Positions 56,650 to 64,000 of a stretch of DNA of 64,000 bases are shown here, piece by piece. The stretch spans positions 150,166 through 214,165 of the forward strand of contig DDVX01000015.1 of assembly GCA_002345575.1 (NCBI GenBank), read 5' to 3'. Source of the DNA: Stutzerimonas stutzeri. Lineage in GTDB: Bacteria > Pseudomonadota > Gammaproteobacteria > Pseudomonadales > Pseudomonadaceae. The notes beneath the pieces are model-generated. The model had not been told where the DNA came from. It searched no databases and saw only the letters and a program-made list of their open reading frames with translations. The position numbers and the translations under genes are program-made. Numbering within the stretch: the first letter of the stretch is position 1; every line of letters begins with the position of its first letter.

Positions 56650-58032
56650 ATGACGGCCAGCCCCACGTCGACCCAGCCCATGCCCACCTGCGCGCTGCAC
56701 CCACTGCCCTATCAAGCCGACCCTGCACACTGGTTCGAGCGCATTCGCCACGCTCCCGGCGCAGTGCTGCTGGACTCCGGGCGCCCCTTGGCCAAACGCG
56801 GACGTTACGATCTGCTGAGCGCCTGGCCACTGCAGATTCTCCAGCCTGATGCAGAAGAAACCGCGACAAGCTTTTTCCAGCGTCTACGCCAGGCATTGCA
56901 GCAACTTGGCACAGCCGTCGCACCCGAGGGCTGCGAACTGCCCTTCATAGGCGGCTTGATCGGCTTGCTCAGCTACGATTTCGGCAGGCTGTTGGAAACA
57001 ATCCCAGAGCAAGCTAGGGCCGACATCGATTTCCCGCTCGCACGCTTCGGCCTTTACCCTTGGGCACTGATCACCGATCACCAGCTGTGCAGTAGCAAAC
57101 TGGTTTTTCATCCCGCATTGGCTGCTGGCGAGCGGCAGCGCCTGATCAACCTCTTCGACTCACCCACCTCCGGCACCGGCGCTCCTGCTCCCTTTACCCT
57201 GCACGCCCCTTTTGCCGCCGACTTACAGAAGGCCGACTACCGCCAGGCAATCGAGCGCATCCAGCAATACATTCAGGCCGGCGACTGCTACCAGGTGAAC
57301 TTCGCCCAGCGCTTTCGCACAGCCTACGAGGGTGATCCCTGGATCGCTTACCAGGCAGTGCGAGCGGCCTGCCCCACGCCCTATGCAGGCTTTATCGCAC
57401 TGGAGCATGGCGCCGTACTCAGTCAATCACCTGAACGTTTTCTGCGTCTGAGCCACGGAGAAGTTGAAACACGCCCGATCAAGGGCACCCGCCCTCGCGG
57501 GCATGACGCTAAAAGTGACGCCGAACAGGCGCAAGCGTTGCTCGATAGCAAAAAAGATCGCGCTGAAAACCTGATGATCGTCGACCTGCTACGCAACGAC
57601 CTGGGCCGCAGCTGCCGGACCGGCAGCGTGCGAGTGCCGGAGCTGTTCGCGCTGGAAAGCTACCCCAACGTGCACCATCTGGTCAGTTGCGTCAGCGGGC
57701 AGCTGGCCGAAGACAAGGATGCCTTCGACCTGCTGGCCGGCAGCTTTCCTGGCGGCTCGATCACCGGCGCACCGAAAATTCGCGCCATGCAGATCATCGA
57801 CGAACTGGAGCCTATCCGCCGCACCATTTACTGCGGCTCGCTGCTATACATTGATGTGCGCGGGGAGATGGACAGCTCCATTGCCATCCGCACTCTGCTC
57901 GCTCAGGGCGGGCAGATCAGTTGCTGGGGCGGCGGCGGTATCGTCGCCGACTCCGAATGGCAGGCCGAATATCAGGAATCGATCGACAAGGTAAAGGTGC
58001 TGCTGGGAACGCTGGAGGAGCTGAAGCCGTAG
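56650..58032 (+). CDS. pabB: Aminodeoxychorismate synthase component I
   Basis: PabB with the glutaminase PabA converts chorismate to 4-amino-4-deoxychorismate for folate. The 460-aa product has the N-terminal LLDSGRPLAKRGRYDLLSAW, the helix VNFAQRFRTAYEGDPWIAY, the active-site motif VETRPIKGTRPRG, whose Lys is typical of PabB, and the closing signature FPGGSITGAPKIRAMQIIDE with YCGSLLYIDVRGEMDSSIAI. This separates it from TrpE, which has PIAGT. No pabA lies next to it. It starts 26 bases after the ATP-grasp gene, so it may be on the same transcript. Confidence 0.96.
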   Translation: MTASPTSTQPMPTCALHPLPYQADPAHWFERIRHAPGAVLLDSGRPLAKRGRYDLLSAWPLQILQPDAEETATSFFQRLRQALQQLGTAVAPEGCELPFIGGLIGLLSYDFGRLLETIPEQARADIDFPLARFGLYPWALITDHQLCSSKLVFHPALAAGERQRLINLFDSPTSGTGAPAPFTLHAPFAADLQKADYRQAIERIQQYIQAGDCYQVNFAQRFRTAYEGDPWIAYQAVRAACPTPYAGFIALEHGAVLSQSPERFLRLSHGEVETRPIKGTRPRGHDAKSDAEQAQALLDSKKDRAENLMIVDLLRNDLGRSCRTGSVRVPELFALESYPNVHHLVSCVSGQLAEDKDAFDLLAGSFPGGSITGAPKIRAMQIIDELEPIRRTIYCGSLLYIDVRGEMDSSIAIRTLLAQGGQISCWGGGGIVADSEWQAEYQESIDKVKVLLGTLEELKP

Positions 58033-58118
58033 GGTGGATGTCGCTTTTCACATCCACCGAGACGTCGCAAGGTGGATGGCCACCCCGTGGATCGGTGAAG
58101 CGTGATCCACCCTACGCT
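58030..58118. repeat. Inverted-repeat element, copy 2 (pabB-thrH spacer)
   Basis: It starts CGTAGGGTGGATGTCGCTTTT and ends GAAGCGTGATCCACCCTACG. Read on the other strand it matches copy 1 at 47699-47785 over both ends and part of the centre. Its first bases overlap the pabB stop codon, and it lies between convergent genes, where it can act as a bidirectional terminator. Confidence 0.8.
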
Positions 58119-58127
58119 GCAGCCGTT

Positions 58128-58745
58128 TTAAAGCGCTAGCTTGCGATTCGAAGCCTTGATGAACTCCTGCTTCAGCTCCTCGAACGTATGCACCGCCGGG
58201 AATTGCGGGAATTCGGCGATGACATTGTCCGGTGCGTGGAACAAGATGCCGGCATTGGCTTCGCTGAGCATGGTGGTGTCGTTGTACGAATCACCGGCCG
58301 CGATCACGCGGTAGTAAAGGCTCTTGAAGGCGAGAACCGACTGGCGCTTGGGGTCCTTCTGGCGCAACTGATAGTCCACCACTCGATCCGAGTCGTCGGT
58401 GATCAGGCGATGGCACAGCAGCGTGGGGAAGCCCAGCTGGCGCATCAACGGCTGGGAGAACTCGTAGAAGGTGTCCGAGAGGATCACCACCTGGAAGCGC
58501 TCACGCAGCCAGTCGACGAACTCCACCGCACCGTCCAGCGGCTTCAGAGTGGCGATGACCTTCTGGATGTCTGCCAGTTTCAAACCATGCTCATCCAGAA
58601 TGCGCAGGCGCTGCTTCATCAGCACGTCGTAGTCAGGAATATCCCGCGTGGTCGCCCGCAGCGATTCGATTCCGGTGGCTTCGGCAAAGGCAATCCAGAT
58701 TTCCGGAACCAGCACACCTTCCAGGTCGAGACAGGCTATTTCCAC
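58128..58745 (-). CDS. thrH: Phosphoserine / homoserine phosphotransferase ThrH
   Basis: ThrH transfers the phosphate of phosphoserine to homoserine and also acts as a phosphoserine phosphatase. The 205-aa product is a HAD enzyme starting MEIACLDLEGVLVPEIWIAF, with nucleophile Asp7 and Glu9 in place of the usual second Asp, which is characteristic for ThrH, VVILSDTFYEFSQPLMRQLG (motif II), and AAGDSYNDTTMLSEANAGIL (motifs III/IV). The ATG is at 58743-58745. Confidence 0.96.
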   Translation of the reverse strand: MEIACLDLEGVLVPEIWIAFAEATGIESLRATTRDIPDYDVLMKQRLRILDEHGLKLADIQKVIATLKPLDGAVEFVDWLRERFQVVILSDTFYEFSQPLMRQLGFPTLLCHRLITDDSDRVVDYQLRQKDPKRQSVLAFKSLYYRVIAAGDSYNDTTMLSEANAGILFHAPDNVIAEFPQFPAVHTFEELKQEFIKASNRKLAL

Positions 58746-58936
58746 GGGCCACTCCTAAATGCATGAATTTGAAGGCGGCACTCTAACGGCCCGACACGGG
58801 CAAGGCAATCCGGCGCTTATACTCGAAATGACGAATCTGAGTGCCGAAAGGTTATTTAGCGGCATAAATCCGTTTTGATACCATCCGCGACCTCAGAGCG
58901 CCGAAGCGCGCACGCCGTATATTAGGAAACCGTCCG

Positions 58937-59671
58937 ATGAGCCCATCCATTGACGTCACCGCGTTGGCCGAAGCCTACGCTGGCAAATCCCCGCAAGACA
59001 TCCTCAAGCTGGCTTTCGACCTATTTGGCGATGACCTGTGGATTTCCTTCAGTGGCGCCGAAGACGTGGTACTGCTGGACATGGCCTGGAAGCTGAACAA
59101 GAACGTCCGCGTTTTTACCCTTGATACCGGCCGTCTTCATAGCGAAACCTACCGATTCATCGAGCAGGTGCGCGATTACTACAATATTGCGATCCAGATC
59201 ATGACTCCTGACTCGACGCTACTGGAGCCTCTGGTCAACGAAAAAGGTCTGTTCAGCTTCTATCGTGATGGCCATAGCGAGTGCTGTGGCATCCGCAAGA
59301 TCGAACCGCTGCGTCGCAAGCTGGCCACCGTCCGCGCGTGGGCCACCGGTCAGCGCCGCGACCAGAGCCCTGGCACGCGCAGTCAGGTTGCGGTGCTGGA
59401 GATCGACAGCGCGTTCTCCACATCGACCAACACCCTGTACAAGTTCAACCCGCTGGCTCAGATGAGCAGCGAAGAAGTCTGGGCCTACATCCGCATGCTG
59501 GAAATTCCTTTCAACAGCCTGCATGAGCGCGGCTTTATCAGCATCGGTTGCGAACCCTGCACGCGGCCGGTACTCCCCAACCAGCACGAACGCGAGGGTC
59601 GCTGGTGGTGGGAAGAAGCTACGCAGAAGGAATGCGGGCTACATGCCGGAAACCTGATCGCCAAAGAATAG
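58937..59671 (+). CDS. cysH: Assimilatory adenylylsulfate (APS) reductase
   Basis: CysH reduces APS to sulfite and AMP with thioredoxin. The 244-aa product has WISFSGAEDVVLLDMAWKLN, RVFTLDTGRLHSETY, the [4Fe-4S] cysteines at 116-117 (SECCGIRKIEPL) and 205/208 (GCEPCTRPV), and the catalytic C-terminal Cys233 (KECGLH). The CC...CxxC set identifies it as an APS, not PAPS, reductase, as is usual in pseudomonads. CysB, encoded next door, is the expected activator. Confidence 0.97.
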   Translation: MSPSIDVTALAEAYAGKSPQDILKLAFDLFGDDLWISFSGAEDVVLLDMAWKLNKNVRVFTLDTGRLHSETYRFIEQVRDYYNIAIQIMTPDSTLLEPLVNEKGLFSFYRDGHSECCGIRKIEPLRRKLATVRAWATGQRRDQSPGTRSQVAVLEIDSAFSTSTNTLYKFNPLAQMSSEEVWAYIRMLEIPFNSLHERGFISIGCEPCTRPVLPNQHEREGRWWWEEATQKECGLHAGNLIAKE

Positions 59672-59720
59672 GAAGTTGGACACGGCGGCAAGACGCTCTG
59701 GGTCTGCCGCCTCATACGCA

Positions 59721-60695
59721 TCAATAAGTGGGCAGTTCTACGTCTTTGAACAGCTCTTCCAGTTCGAGCTTGTTACGACACTTCACGGCCTTGTCGAGCA
59801 CTTCCCGATCCAGGTGCGGTGCGAACGCCTCGATGAAATCGCACATAAAGCCGCGCAGGAAGGTGCCGCGCCGGAAGCCGATTCGGGTAATGCTGGATTC
59901 GAACAGTTCGCTGGCATCGAGCACTACCAGATCGGGGTCGAGCACAGGGTCCACCGCCATCTGCGCCACGATGCCAACACCCAGGCCAAGCCGCACATAG
60001 GTCTTGATGACGTCGGCATCTGCCGCCGTAAATACCACCTTGGGTGACAGACCTTGGTGACTGAAAGCCTCATCGAGTTTGGAGCGCCCGGTAAAGCCGA
60101 ATACATAGGTGACGATAGGATGTTCGGCGAGCGCTTCTAGGGTCAGCTTTTCCAGTTTCGCCAGCGGATGCCCCTGAGGCACCACCACGCAACGATTCCA
60201 GCGGTAGCACGGCATCATCACCAGATCACCGAACAGCTCCAGGCCCTCAGTGGCGATGGCGAAGTCCACGGTTCCGTCGGCCGCCATCTCGGCGATCTGC
60301 AGCGGCGTACCCTGATGCATGTGCAGGGAAACATCGGGGTACTGGTTGATGAACCGGCTGATGACCTTCGGCAATGCATAACGAGCCTGGGTGTGGGTAG
60401 TGGCGATGCTCAGTGTGCCCTTCTTCTCGTTGGAGAACTCCTGAGCTATCTGCTTGATGCTTTCACATTTGCGAAGGATTTCACCTGCAGTGGTGATGAT
60501 TCGCTCCCCAGCGGGCGTGACACGCGTCAGATGTTTACCGCTACGGGCGAATACCTCGACCCCCAACTCATCTTCAAGCAGGCGAATCTGCTTGCTGATA
60601 CCCGGCTGTGAGGTGAACAGGCTTTGCGCGGTGGCTGAGACATTGAGGTCATGGTGCGCCACCTCCCAGATGTAACGCAGTTGCTGAAGCTTCAT
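59721..60695 (-). CDS. cysB: LysR-type sulfur assimilation regulator CysB
   Basis: CysB activates sulfate assimilation genes in response to N-acetylserine and O-acetylserine. The 324-aa product has the typical N-terminus MKLQQLRYIWEVAHHDLNVS, the HTH (TAQSLFTSQPGISKQIRLLE), linker (GKHLTRVTPAGERIITTAGE) and effector domain (LSIATTHTQARYALPKVISR; VDFAIATEGLELFGDLVMMP). The ATG at 60693-60695 is conserved. It converges on cysH with a 49-base spacer. Confidence 0.97.
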   Translation of the reverse strand: MKLQQLRYIWEVAHHDLNVSATAQSLFTSQPGISKQIRLLEDELGVEVFARSGKHLTRVTPAGERIITTAGEILRKCESIKQIAQEFSNEKKGTLSIATTHTQARYALPKVISRFINQYPDVSLHMHQGTPLQIAEMAADGTVDFAIATEGLELFGDLVMMPCYRWNRCVVVPQGHPLAKLEKLTLEALAEHPIVTYVFGFTGRSKLDEAFSHQGLSPKVVFTAADADVIKTYVRLGLGVGIVAQMAVDPVLDPDLVVLDASELFESSITRIGFRRGTFLRGFMCDFIEAFAPHLDREVLDKAVKCRNKLELEELFKDVELPTY

Positions 60696-61137
60696 AGAAA
60701 TCCCTCGAAAAAGCGGTGACATCCCATAGTTTGTTACTTATAACTCTTAAGCATATAAAGGATGCGATTCTAGATCATTTCCTTAAGCGCTGCCTGTCCG
60801 CCGCAAATCAGCTATCGATGGCTCCGCTTGAGCTTAGCAGCCCGCCAAAAAAGTGCCGGTGTCAAGTCTTTCGCGCAAATCACGCAGGGCTTGAAACCGT
60901 ATATGGGACAGTAGGTTAGCTCTTTTCGGGGCCGCTTTGCAGAACCGCGGCTTCGTCGGCTAGGAGCCACATAAGAGCGTCGGGAGAGAAAGCCGCATCG
61001 CACCGTGTCGTGCTGGATTGCCGAGGAACGGCGGGCCTGTCGCGTCATCATAGCCCAAGAGGCTTGGCGGCATCCAGAATGAAGAACGCGCAGCCGGTGG
61101 CTGCGCGTTCGATGGATGCCGTTGGTATGTGACGCCA
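60696..61137. other. Border between chromosome and conjugative element
   Basis: 442 bases between cysB and the DUF2274 gene. The left part carries the cysB promoter (AT-rich, around 60730-60780). Composition changes to GC-rich DNA after about 60830, so the element boundary probably lies between about 60800 and 61000. No tRNA gene, integrase or clear direct repeat is visible. A hairpin at 61083-61111 lies before the DUF2274 stop codon. Confidence 0.5.
61083..61111 (-). terminator. Terminator-like hairpin after the trb operon
   Basis: GAACGCGCAGCC and GGCTGCGCGTTC form a perfect 12-bp stem with a GGT-like loop, 27 bases beyond the DUF2274 stop; the minus strand continues TTCTTCATTCT, a weak T-tract. 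Confidence 0.6.
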
Positions 61138-61383
61138 TCATGTCGGCTTCGATGGCGCGCTCCGGGTCGCCGTGCCCTTCCTGAATCCCCGATCCCCCGC
61201 CATGAACGCCTCCAGCATGTGCGGGATCAATTTCTCTGCATCGACCGCCTCGCCATACGCCTGCGCGTGCAGCGAGGCGTAGCGGTCGAGGTCGGCTTTC
61301 AGGCTTGCCGGGCAGGCGAAGGTCAGCTTGACACTCTCGGTCTTGGGCAGAGGCCCGAGCCGCAGCTTCTTGGTCGTGGTCAT
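61138..61383 (-). CDS. DUF2274 protein of conjugative elements
   Basis: The product (81 aa) contains LRLGPLPKTESVKLTFACPA and LKADLDRYASLHAQAYGEAV, the DUF2274 signature. Such proteins are regularly encoded right after trbI in conjugative elements; the RHH-like LKADLDRYA segment suggests a ribbon-helix-helix DNA-binding or regulatory role. Its ATG overlaps the trbI stop by 4 bases, so they are coupled. Confidence 0.88.
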   Translation of the reverse strand: MTTTKKLRLGPLPKTESVKLTFACPASLKADLDRYASLHAQAYGEAVDAEKLIPHMLEAFMAGDRGFRKGTATRSAPSKPT

Positions 61384-62654
61384 TGCGAAGCTCCCCGGTT
61401 AAAGAACAGGGGCTGGTACGGCCGCAGCACCAGATCCCGGTTGACGATGATCCGCACCGGCAACCCTGGCCGCGCCGTCAGTGTCGGCTGGATGTTCATG
61501 TTGCGGCGGGTGATCTCCTGGCCGACCTGGTTGATGCTGTCTTGCGCGCTATCGCGCCCGGCGATCACGATGCGGTTGCCATCCTGGCGATTCTCCGGCG
61601 CGGCCAGCTCGGCGCCTACGCCCAGCAGCGTCGTCAGCACCGCGCCCGAGACGATGCGCTTCCAATGCCAGTCCACGTCGTCCTCCAGGCCGGCGTAGCC
61701 CGCTGAATCGGTGCCCACAAGGTTGTCGAGCGTCAGCGATGAGGTATCCGGCAGGATGACCCGGTTCCACACTATCTGCACGCGGCTCTGCCCATAGCTG
61801 ACCTGGCTGTTGTACTTGCCCAGGATGCGCGAGCCCTGCGGGATCAGCAGGAACTTGCCCGTGGCCGTGTCATAGACCGGCTCCGTGACAGTGGCGATCA
61901 CGTCGCCCGGCAAGTCCGACTTCATGCCAGTCACCAGCGCGCCCGCGATCACGGTTCCGGCCATCACCTGATAGGGCGACGCCGGCAGCGCCAGATTGCC
62001 GGAATTGCGGGTTTCCGTAGAGCCGGCTTTCAGGAACGCCTCTTTCTGGTCTTGCCGGTTCTGTACGGCGGTCGGGTCGGCAGGCTGCGTCGCCACCGAT
62101 GCCGGCCCGGCCGCGAGTGGGTCGAAGGCCGCGAGCGCGCTTGCACCACCAGGCGCACCCGGTGTCGCCTGCGCCACGGTCGCGGCGGCTTGGCCTTGGC
62201 CGCCCGAGCGGAAGAACACCGACGAAGCCGCAGCGGCTTCCGCCTCTTTGCGCAAGGCATCGTTGGGGTCGTGGCCGGGGGCCGCGTAAGCGGCCACGGC
62301 CGGCTGCTGCGAGTTCACGATGGCAGGGCCGAGGTCGCCCGGCAGCGGCGGCCCCAGCTCGGGCACCTTCGGCGGCAGCTTCGAGTAGTCGGCCGGCAGA
62401 CCGTCCAGCCCTTCGGACTTCGAGACGCGATCGACGTTGTATAGCTCGGTCTGTTCGCCTGCGCTGCGCCGCTGCGGTTGCAGCGACCAGATCGTGGCCC
62501 CGAGCACGGCGACCGACAGGCCGCCGACAAGGACGGCCAGCGTGCGCCGGTTCAGGCGCGTGACCGGACGCGGCTGGGCGCGCAGCGTCACCGACTCGGG
62601 CGCGACCTTGCCCGCCTGTGGCGTGTCGAGGTCGGGGGTGTCGTCCTGGCTCAT
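61380..62654 (-). CDS. trbI: Conjugal transfer protein TrbI (VirB10 family)
   Basis: TrbI spans the periplasm and couples inner and outer membrane parts of the mating-pair type IV secretion system. The 424-aa product has a cytoplasmic N-terminus, one transmembrane segment (TLAVLVGGLSVAVLGATIW, about residues 38-56), an Ala/Gly/Pro-rich linker, and the C-terminal beta-barrel domain (YQVMAGTVIAGALVTGMKSD; LIPQGSRILGKYNSQVSYG; INQVGQEITRRNMNIQPTLT; GLPVRIIVNRDLVLRPYQ). It lies 2 bases after trbG. GC content exceeds that of the chromosomal genes. Confidence 0.95.
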   Translation of the reverse strand: MSQDDTPDLDTPQAGKVAPESVTLRAQPRPVTRLNRRTLAVLVGGLSVAVLGATIWSLQPQRRSAGEQTELYNVDRVSKSEGLDGLPADYSKLPPKVPELGPPLPGDLGPAIVNSQQPAVAAYAAPGHDPNDALRKEAEAAAASSVFFRSGGQGQAAATVAQATPGAPGGASALAAFDPLAAGPASVATQPADPTAVQNRQDQKEAFLKAGSTETRNSGNLALPASPYQVMAGTVIAGALVTGMKSDLPGDVIATVTEPVYDTATGKFLLIPQGSRILGKYNSQVSYGQSRVQIVWNRVILPDTSSLTLDNLVGTDSAGYAGLEDDVDWHWKRIVSGAVLTTLLGVGAELAAPENRQDGNRIVIAGRDSAQDSINQVGQEITRRNMNIQPTLTARPGLPVRIIVNRDLVLRPYQPLFFNRGASQ

Positions 62655-62656
62655 GG

Positions 62657-63649
62657 TCAGTCCCTCCGCGCCACGCCGTCCGTGCGCTCGATTCGCACCA
62701 CGTCGCCCTTGTCACCGCCCAAGCGCAGTTCGGCCGCGCCGAACAGCCGATCCACGATGTAGTACGGCGAGCGGAAGCGGTAGTTCACCAGTTGCCCATC
62801 GCCCTGCGCACCGATGACAAAAAGCGGCGGCAGCTCGCCTTGCGCGATGCCGGCGGGGAACTGGATATAGACCTTCTGCCCGTCGTCGAAGGCGCGCAAC
62901 GGCTTCCACGGCGGATTGCTGCCGCTGATCGCGTAGCGGAAGCGCAGGTTCTCCAGCGACAAGCCGGAGTCCACCGGCGCAGCGGCGCTAGCGGCCTGTG
63001 CCTGGCGCTGCAAGGCCAGCATCCGGTCGCGCGGGTACTCCCAGGACACCGATGCCATCCACGTCTTTTCCGTCGAAGCCAGCTCCAGCAGGTACGTCCT
63101 GCGGCTGGTGGTGATGACGAGATTGGTCTTGAGGCCCGAGCGAATCGGCTTGACCAGCACGTTCACGCGCAGATCGGCACCGCTGCCGCTGGACGTGTCG
63201 CCCACGATCCAGCGCACGGTATCGCCGGCGGCCACCGTCACCAGTTCCTCGCCCGGCTGGAGCGAAACGACGGTCACGCGGCCCACGGCCGCATAGACCT
63301 GATACAGCGCGCCATCGGTGAAGGGCCACACCTGAATCGCGTTGACGTAGCCCTCGCGCGTGGGCGCGACGCGGGCCTCGGCATTGGCGCGCGAGACGCG
63401 CACCGTCTCGTCGGCCGGCTCCGGCGTGGGCTTGGCGTCCTCGGCTTCGGGCAATGGCTTCAACTGCGCCGGCATCGGCAGCACCTCGGGCACGGCCACC
63501 ACCTCCACCGGCGCGGGCGGTTCGGGCAGCGGCTGGGCCTGCACCGGCTCATCGAGCGAGATGCTCGGCGGTGGCTTGCCCTGCGTGGCGCAGCCCGCCA
63601 GGGCAAGCAAGATCACCGGCAAGGCGGATTTACGGAAAAGATCATTCAT
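62657..63649 (-). CDS. trbG: Conjugal transfer protein TrbG (VirB9 family)
   Basis: TrbG is the outer-membrane-associated VirB9-like subunit of the T4SS core complex. The 330-aa product has a lipobox (LALAGCATQ), which is unusual for VirB9 but frequent in this trb lineage, a Pro-rich stretch, and the VirB9 domains (YQVYAAVGRVTVVSLQPGEE; LVITTSRRTYLLELAST; SWEYPRDRMLALQRQ; PYYIVDRLFGAAELRLG). The ATG at 63647-63649 overlaps the trbF stop by 4 bases. Confidence 0.95.
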   Translation of the reverse strand: MNDLFRKSALPVILLALAGCATQGKPPPSISLDEPVQAQPLPEPPAPVEVVAVPEVLPMPAQLKPLPEAEDAKPTPEPADETVRVSRANAEARVAPTREGYVNAIQVWPFTDGALYQVYAAVGRVTVVSLQPGEELVTVAAGDTVRWIVGDTSSGSGADLRVNVLVKPIRSGLKTNLVITTSRRTYLLELASTEKTWMASVSWEYPRDRMLALQRQAQAASAAAPVDSGLSLENLRFRYAISGSNPPWKPLRAFDDGQKVYIQFPAGIAQGELPPLFVIGAQGDGQLVNYRFRSPYYIVDRLFGAAELRLGGDKGDVVRIERTDGVARRD

Positions 63650-64000
63650 GGCTTGGCTCCTTCGGAAGAATCCAGTTCGCGGCTCCACGACAGGCCGTTG
63701 ACGTAGATGCCCAGGGGGTTCTTGCGCAGGCGTTCTTCGGTGCGCGGCGGCTGGAGCACGATGGACACCACGGCCGTCCACCGCTCCAAGCCCGCCGCGG
63801 CGCCGTTGACGTAGCGGCGTTCCGTCCAGCGCACGTTGAAAGACGTGTCGCTGGCGCGCACGACGCTGGTGATCTGCACCGTCACCGACTCCTTGCCGAT
63901 GCGCGCGAACGGGTCGTTGACCCGTGCGTAGTCGTTGAGCACGGCCGCGCCCTTGTCGGTCGTGTAGTCGTAGGCGTCCAGCCAGTTCTGGCGGACGACG
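63646..64000 (-). CDS. trbF: Conjugal transfer protein TrbF (VirB8 family), N-terminus outside window
   Basis: The visible 118 codons read VVRQNWLDAYDYTTDKGAAV at the window edge, then LNDYARVNDPFARIGKESVT, FNVRWTERRYVNGAAAGLER and IVLQPPRTEERLRKNPLGIY, the C-terminal half of the VirB8-like periplasmic domain. The 5' part, with the membrane anchor, lies past base 64000. The stop overlaps trbG. Confidence 0.92.
   Translation of the reverse strand, partial: VVRQNWLDAYDYTTDKGAAVLNDYARVNDPFARIGKESVTVQITSVVRASDTSFNVRWTERRYVNGAAAGLERWTAVVSIVLQPPRTEERLRKNPLGIYVNGLSWSRELDSSEGAKP

Noticed and set aside
60696..61137. Tn4371-type attachment site (TTTTTCAT)
   Set aside because: I looked for this octamer and its complement in the border region because the trb gene order resembles Tn4371-family elements; it is not there, so the family stays unassigned.
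60812..61141. 109-codon frame between cysB and the DUF2274 gene (minus strand)
   Set aside because: Arg/Ser-rich, crosses the terminator hairpin and shows no motif; likely non-coding border DNA.

Overview
The window is a gammaproteobacterial chromosome segment of the Pseudomonas / Stutzerimonas (P. stutzeri) type. Protein sequences, operon layouts (crfX-cmpX-sigX-oprF, ppsA/ppsR, cysS-glnS/ppiB-lpxH, cysH/cysB) and a NosA/OprC-like copper receptor all fit. It is almost entirely housekeeping DNA, but at the right edge it enters a conjugative (trb-type) element. I see no rRNA, CRISPR array or prophage.

Layout. 0-3.8 kb: accessory genes (methyltransferase, DUF488, DUF421) and a 5'-truncated LysR gene. 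4-21.2 kb: a block that, from memory, follows the P. aeruginosa guaA-guaB ... xseA ... oprC-leuA order, with a PACE efflux gene beside a wrecked LysR regulator, a meso-DAP dehydrogenase, a TerC/CBS protein, an M23 peptidase, a cysteine hydrolase and a mechanosensitive channel. 21.3-25.1 kb: a decayed junction with two head-to-head 5'-truncated pseudogenes (PhoX-like, alpha/beta hydrolase), the ohrR-ohr peroxide-defence pair with a palindromic operator, and two small ORFs, one of only 32 codons. 25.4-60.7 kb: a second syntenic block (P. aeruginosa PA1797 down to PA1754): tRNA-Arg/His/Leu, folD, cysS-glnS, ppiB-lpxH, miaE, acnB, oprF-sigX-cmpX-crfX-cmaX, rraA-like, ppsA/ppsR, a retropepsin / 7TM-transglutaminase / ATP-grasp triad, pabB, thrH, cysH, cysB. 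61.1-64 kb: trbF-trbG-trbI-DUF2274, the end of a conjugative transfer operon.

How the genes work together. The methylcitrate operon (prpR-prpB-prpC-acnD-prpF) sits between ppsR and the triad. It turns propionyl-CoA into pyruvate and succinate, and ppsA/ppsR beside it control pyruvate-to-PEP flux, so carbon from odd-chain acids could pass to gluconeogenesis through neighbouring genes. sigX, cmpX, crfX, cmaX and oprF form the conserved cell-envelope stress cluster. The triad looks like a membrane-anchored peptide or amide modification system with a catalytically dead transglutaminase (the protein has no cysteine).

Non-coding DNA is rich in inverted-repeat elements: a 171-bp MITE-like element, a nested palindrome before acnB, a twice-occurring element with GTAGGGTGGAT ends, a hairpin between guaB and guaA, and an element after the mechanosensitive channel gene. 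Operator-like palindromes precede ohr and prpR. All functional calls rest on reading the translations; no database search was possible.
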